NCBI RefSeq assembly: GCF_902459465.1
Contig: NC_047078.1
Span: forward strand, 2,899,691-2,963,690
DNA: 64,000 nt
Source of the DNA: Asterias rubens
Taxonomy: Eukaryota; Echinodermata; Asteroidea; Forcipulatida; Asteriidae
Direction: 5' to 3'
Below, one piece after another: positions 63,176 to 64,000 of this stretch (its first letter is position 1; the number at the start of each line of letters is the position of its first letter). The notes beneath the pieces are model-generated. The model was not told where the DNA came from and searched no databases. It worked only from the letters and a program-made list of their open reading frames with translations. The translations under genes and the position numbers were made by a program.

Positions 63176-63619
63176 CTTTCTTCTTTCTTTCTTTAGTCGA
63201 CTCCCGTTATAACGAGGTCCATCGGACTGGCCCAATTTCCTCGTATTATCCGAACCTCGTCTTAAACGCAGCGCGCTAAATATAGATACATACGTCATCA
63301 TTGTGCATGCACACAACACGTGTACTTCGAATACATGACATAATGGCCGCACGTGTGTACATAGCTGCATGGCAGAGCTGCAATTGACTACTACTGTGTG
63401 CATAGAGTAGTATGTGCGATGTACTGCACAAACAAGCACAACGCGGGGATTATACAAGTGTTTTAACTAAGTTGGTTTAGTTTTAAATTCAATTTTAAAA
63501 TCAATTTACATTTTACAAGATTGATAAAAAGTGTAAGATTTTAACTTGCGTTCATGTTTTGGGAAGTGTCTCTTACAAAACTTTGGTCGCCGGCAGTTTA
63601 TTGCCAATGCAATAAATAG
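63176..63619. other. Spacer
   Basis: TTTCTTCTTTCTTTCTTTAG at 63177-63196; CpG-containing 63250-63430. Overlapping ORFs lack support. Confidence 0.25.
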
Positions 63620-63960
63620 TCTTGGTTTTCATTGGTAACCACCTGTTTAACGCTGGATGGTTCATTGCTGCTGCGAGATACCAGGGGAAATCTTACTGCT
63701 GCAATGCATATTGCACACGCTGTGAAAATTTTCAATAAAATAAAAGCTGGTTTTTCATTGGTAACCACTAGTGTAATAGTAGAAGGTTCATTGCTAACGC
63801 GAGATACCAGGGAGGATCGTGCTGTTCTGTGCATGTGTGTGCATGCGCAATACACTCGTCACAGCAACAAAAAATAGAATCTTGATTTTCATTGGTAAAC
63901 ACTGTGTCATGTTAGATGGTTCATTGCCAATGTGGGATACCAGGTAAAATCTTGCTTTTG
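63620..63960 (+). repeat. ~130-bp tandem repeat, about three units
   Basis: TTTTCATTGGTAA ... GGTTCATTGC ... GAGATACCAGG recurs at about 63626, 63752 and 63886. Units diverge mainly in length between the blocks. The array may continue past the window. Confidence 0.8.
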
Positions 63961-64000
63961 CATTCAATAATATTGATCACGCAACTAGTTTTGATTGTAA

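Overview
The window looks like nuclear DNA of an animal, most likely an echinoderm (a starfish is my best guess). The reasons are AT-rich DNA with widely spaced spliced genes, an intronless TRIM gene and an intronless PAN plus fibrinogen-like gene of the kind expanded in invertebrate deuterostomes, and dense short transposable elements with terminal inverted repeats. The species call is inference; only the eukaryotic, metazoan nature is firm. There are no operons, CRISPR arrays or bacterial features.

Layout. 1-3000: repeat debris and the probable 5' region of a TRIM gene. 3007-4950: single-exon TRIM protein (RING, two B-boxes, coiled coil, propeller-like C-terminus). 5-11.7 kb: repeats, including a three-level nest of insertions. 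11.7-15.3 kb: a 3.6-kb element with terminal inverted repeats and a TTA target duplication, filled with ~600-bp internal repeats. 15.3-16.5 kb: TATA box and single-exon secreted PAN/FReD lectin-like gene. 16.5-30.8 kb: gene-poor, with many MITE copies and a 169-bp tandem array. 30.8-37.3 kb: five-exon clan-2 cytochrome P450 (510 aa) with intact heme-binding and ExxR motifs but an unusual I-helix. 40.9-47.1 kb: nine-exon CCDC15 (520 aa), a centriole protein. 47-60 kb: repeats, SINEs and long palindromes. 60.3-62.8 kb, minus strand: three in-frame exons of an unidentified membrane protein with a Pro/Tyr-rich tail, probably continuing beyond the window.

The dominant repeat is a ~390-bp element called family A here. 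It starts TTTAAAGGCACTGGACAC, ends with the inverse, and has a central hairpin of one of two unrelated sequences (A1 GAGACCTCA/TGAGGTCTC, A2 centred on CTTCAG/CTGAAG). About thirty full or partial copies occur. Other letters (B, C, D, E, H, J, K, L, M, N) are names used only here for families with copies or inverted ends visible in this window. The genes appear functionally unrelated: innate-immunity style proteins (TRIM, FReD), a membrane monooxygenase, a centriolar protein and an unknown membrane protein. No new multi-gene system was found. The most interesting signals are the P450 I-helix, the motif-studded element in its intron 3, the large element ending 17 bp before the FReD TATA box, and the nested TTAA-type insertions. 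Exons were joined by eye from GT/AG sites and reading phase; no database search was possible.
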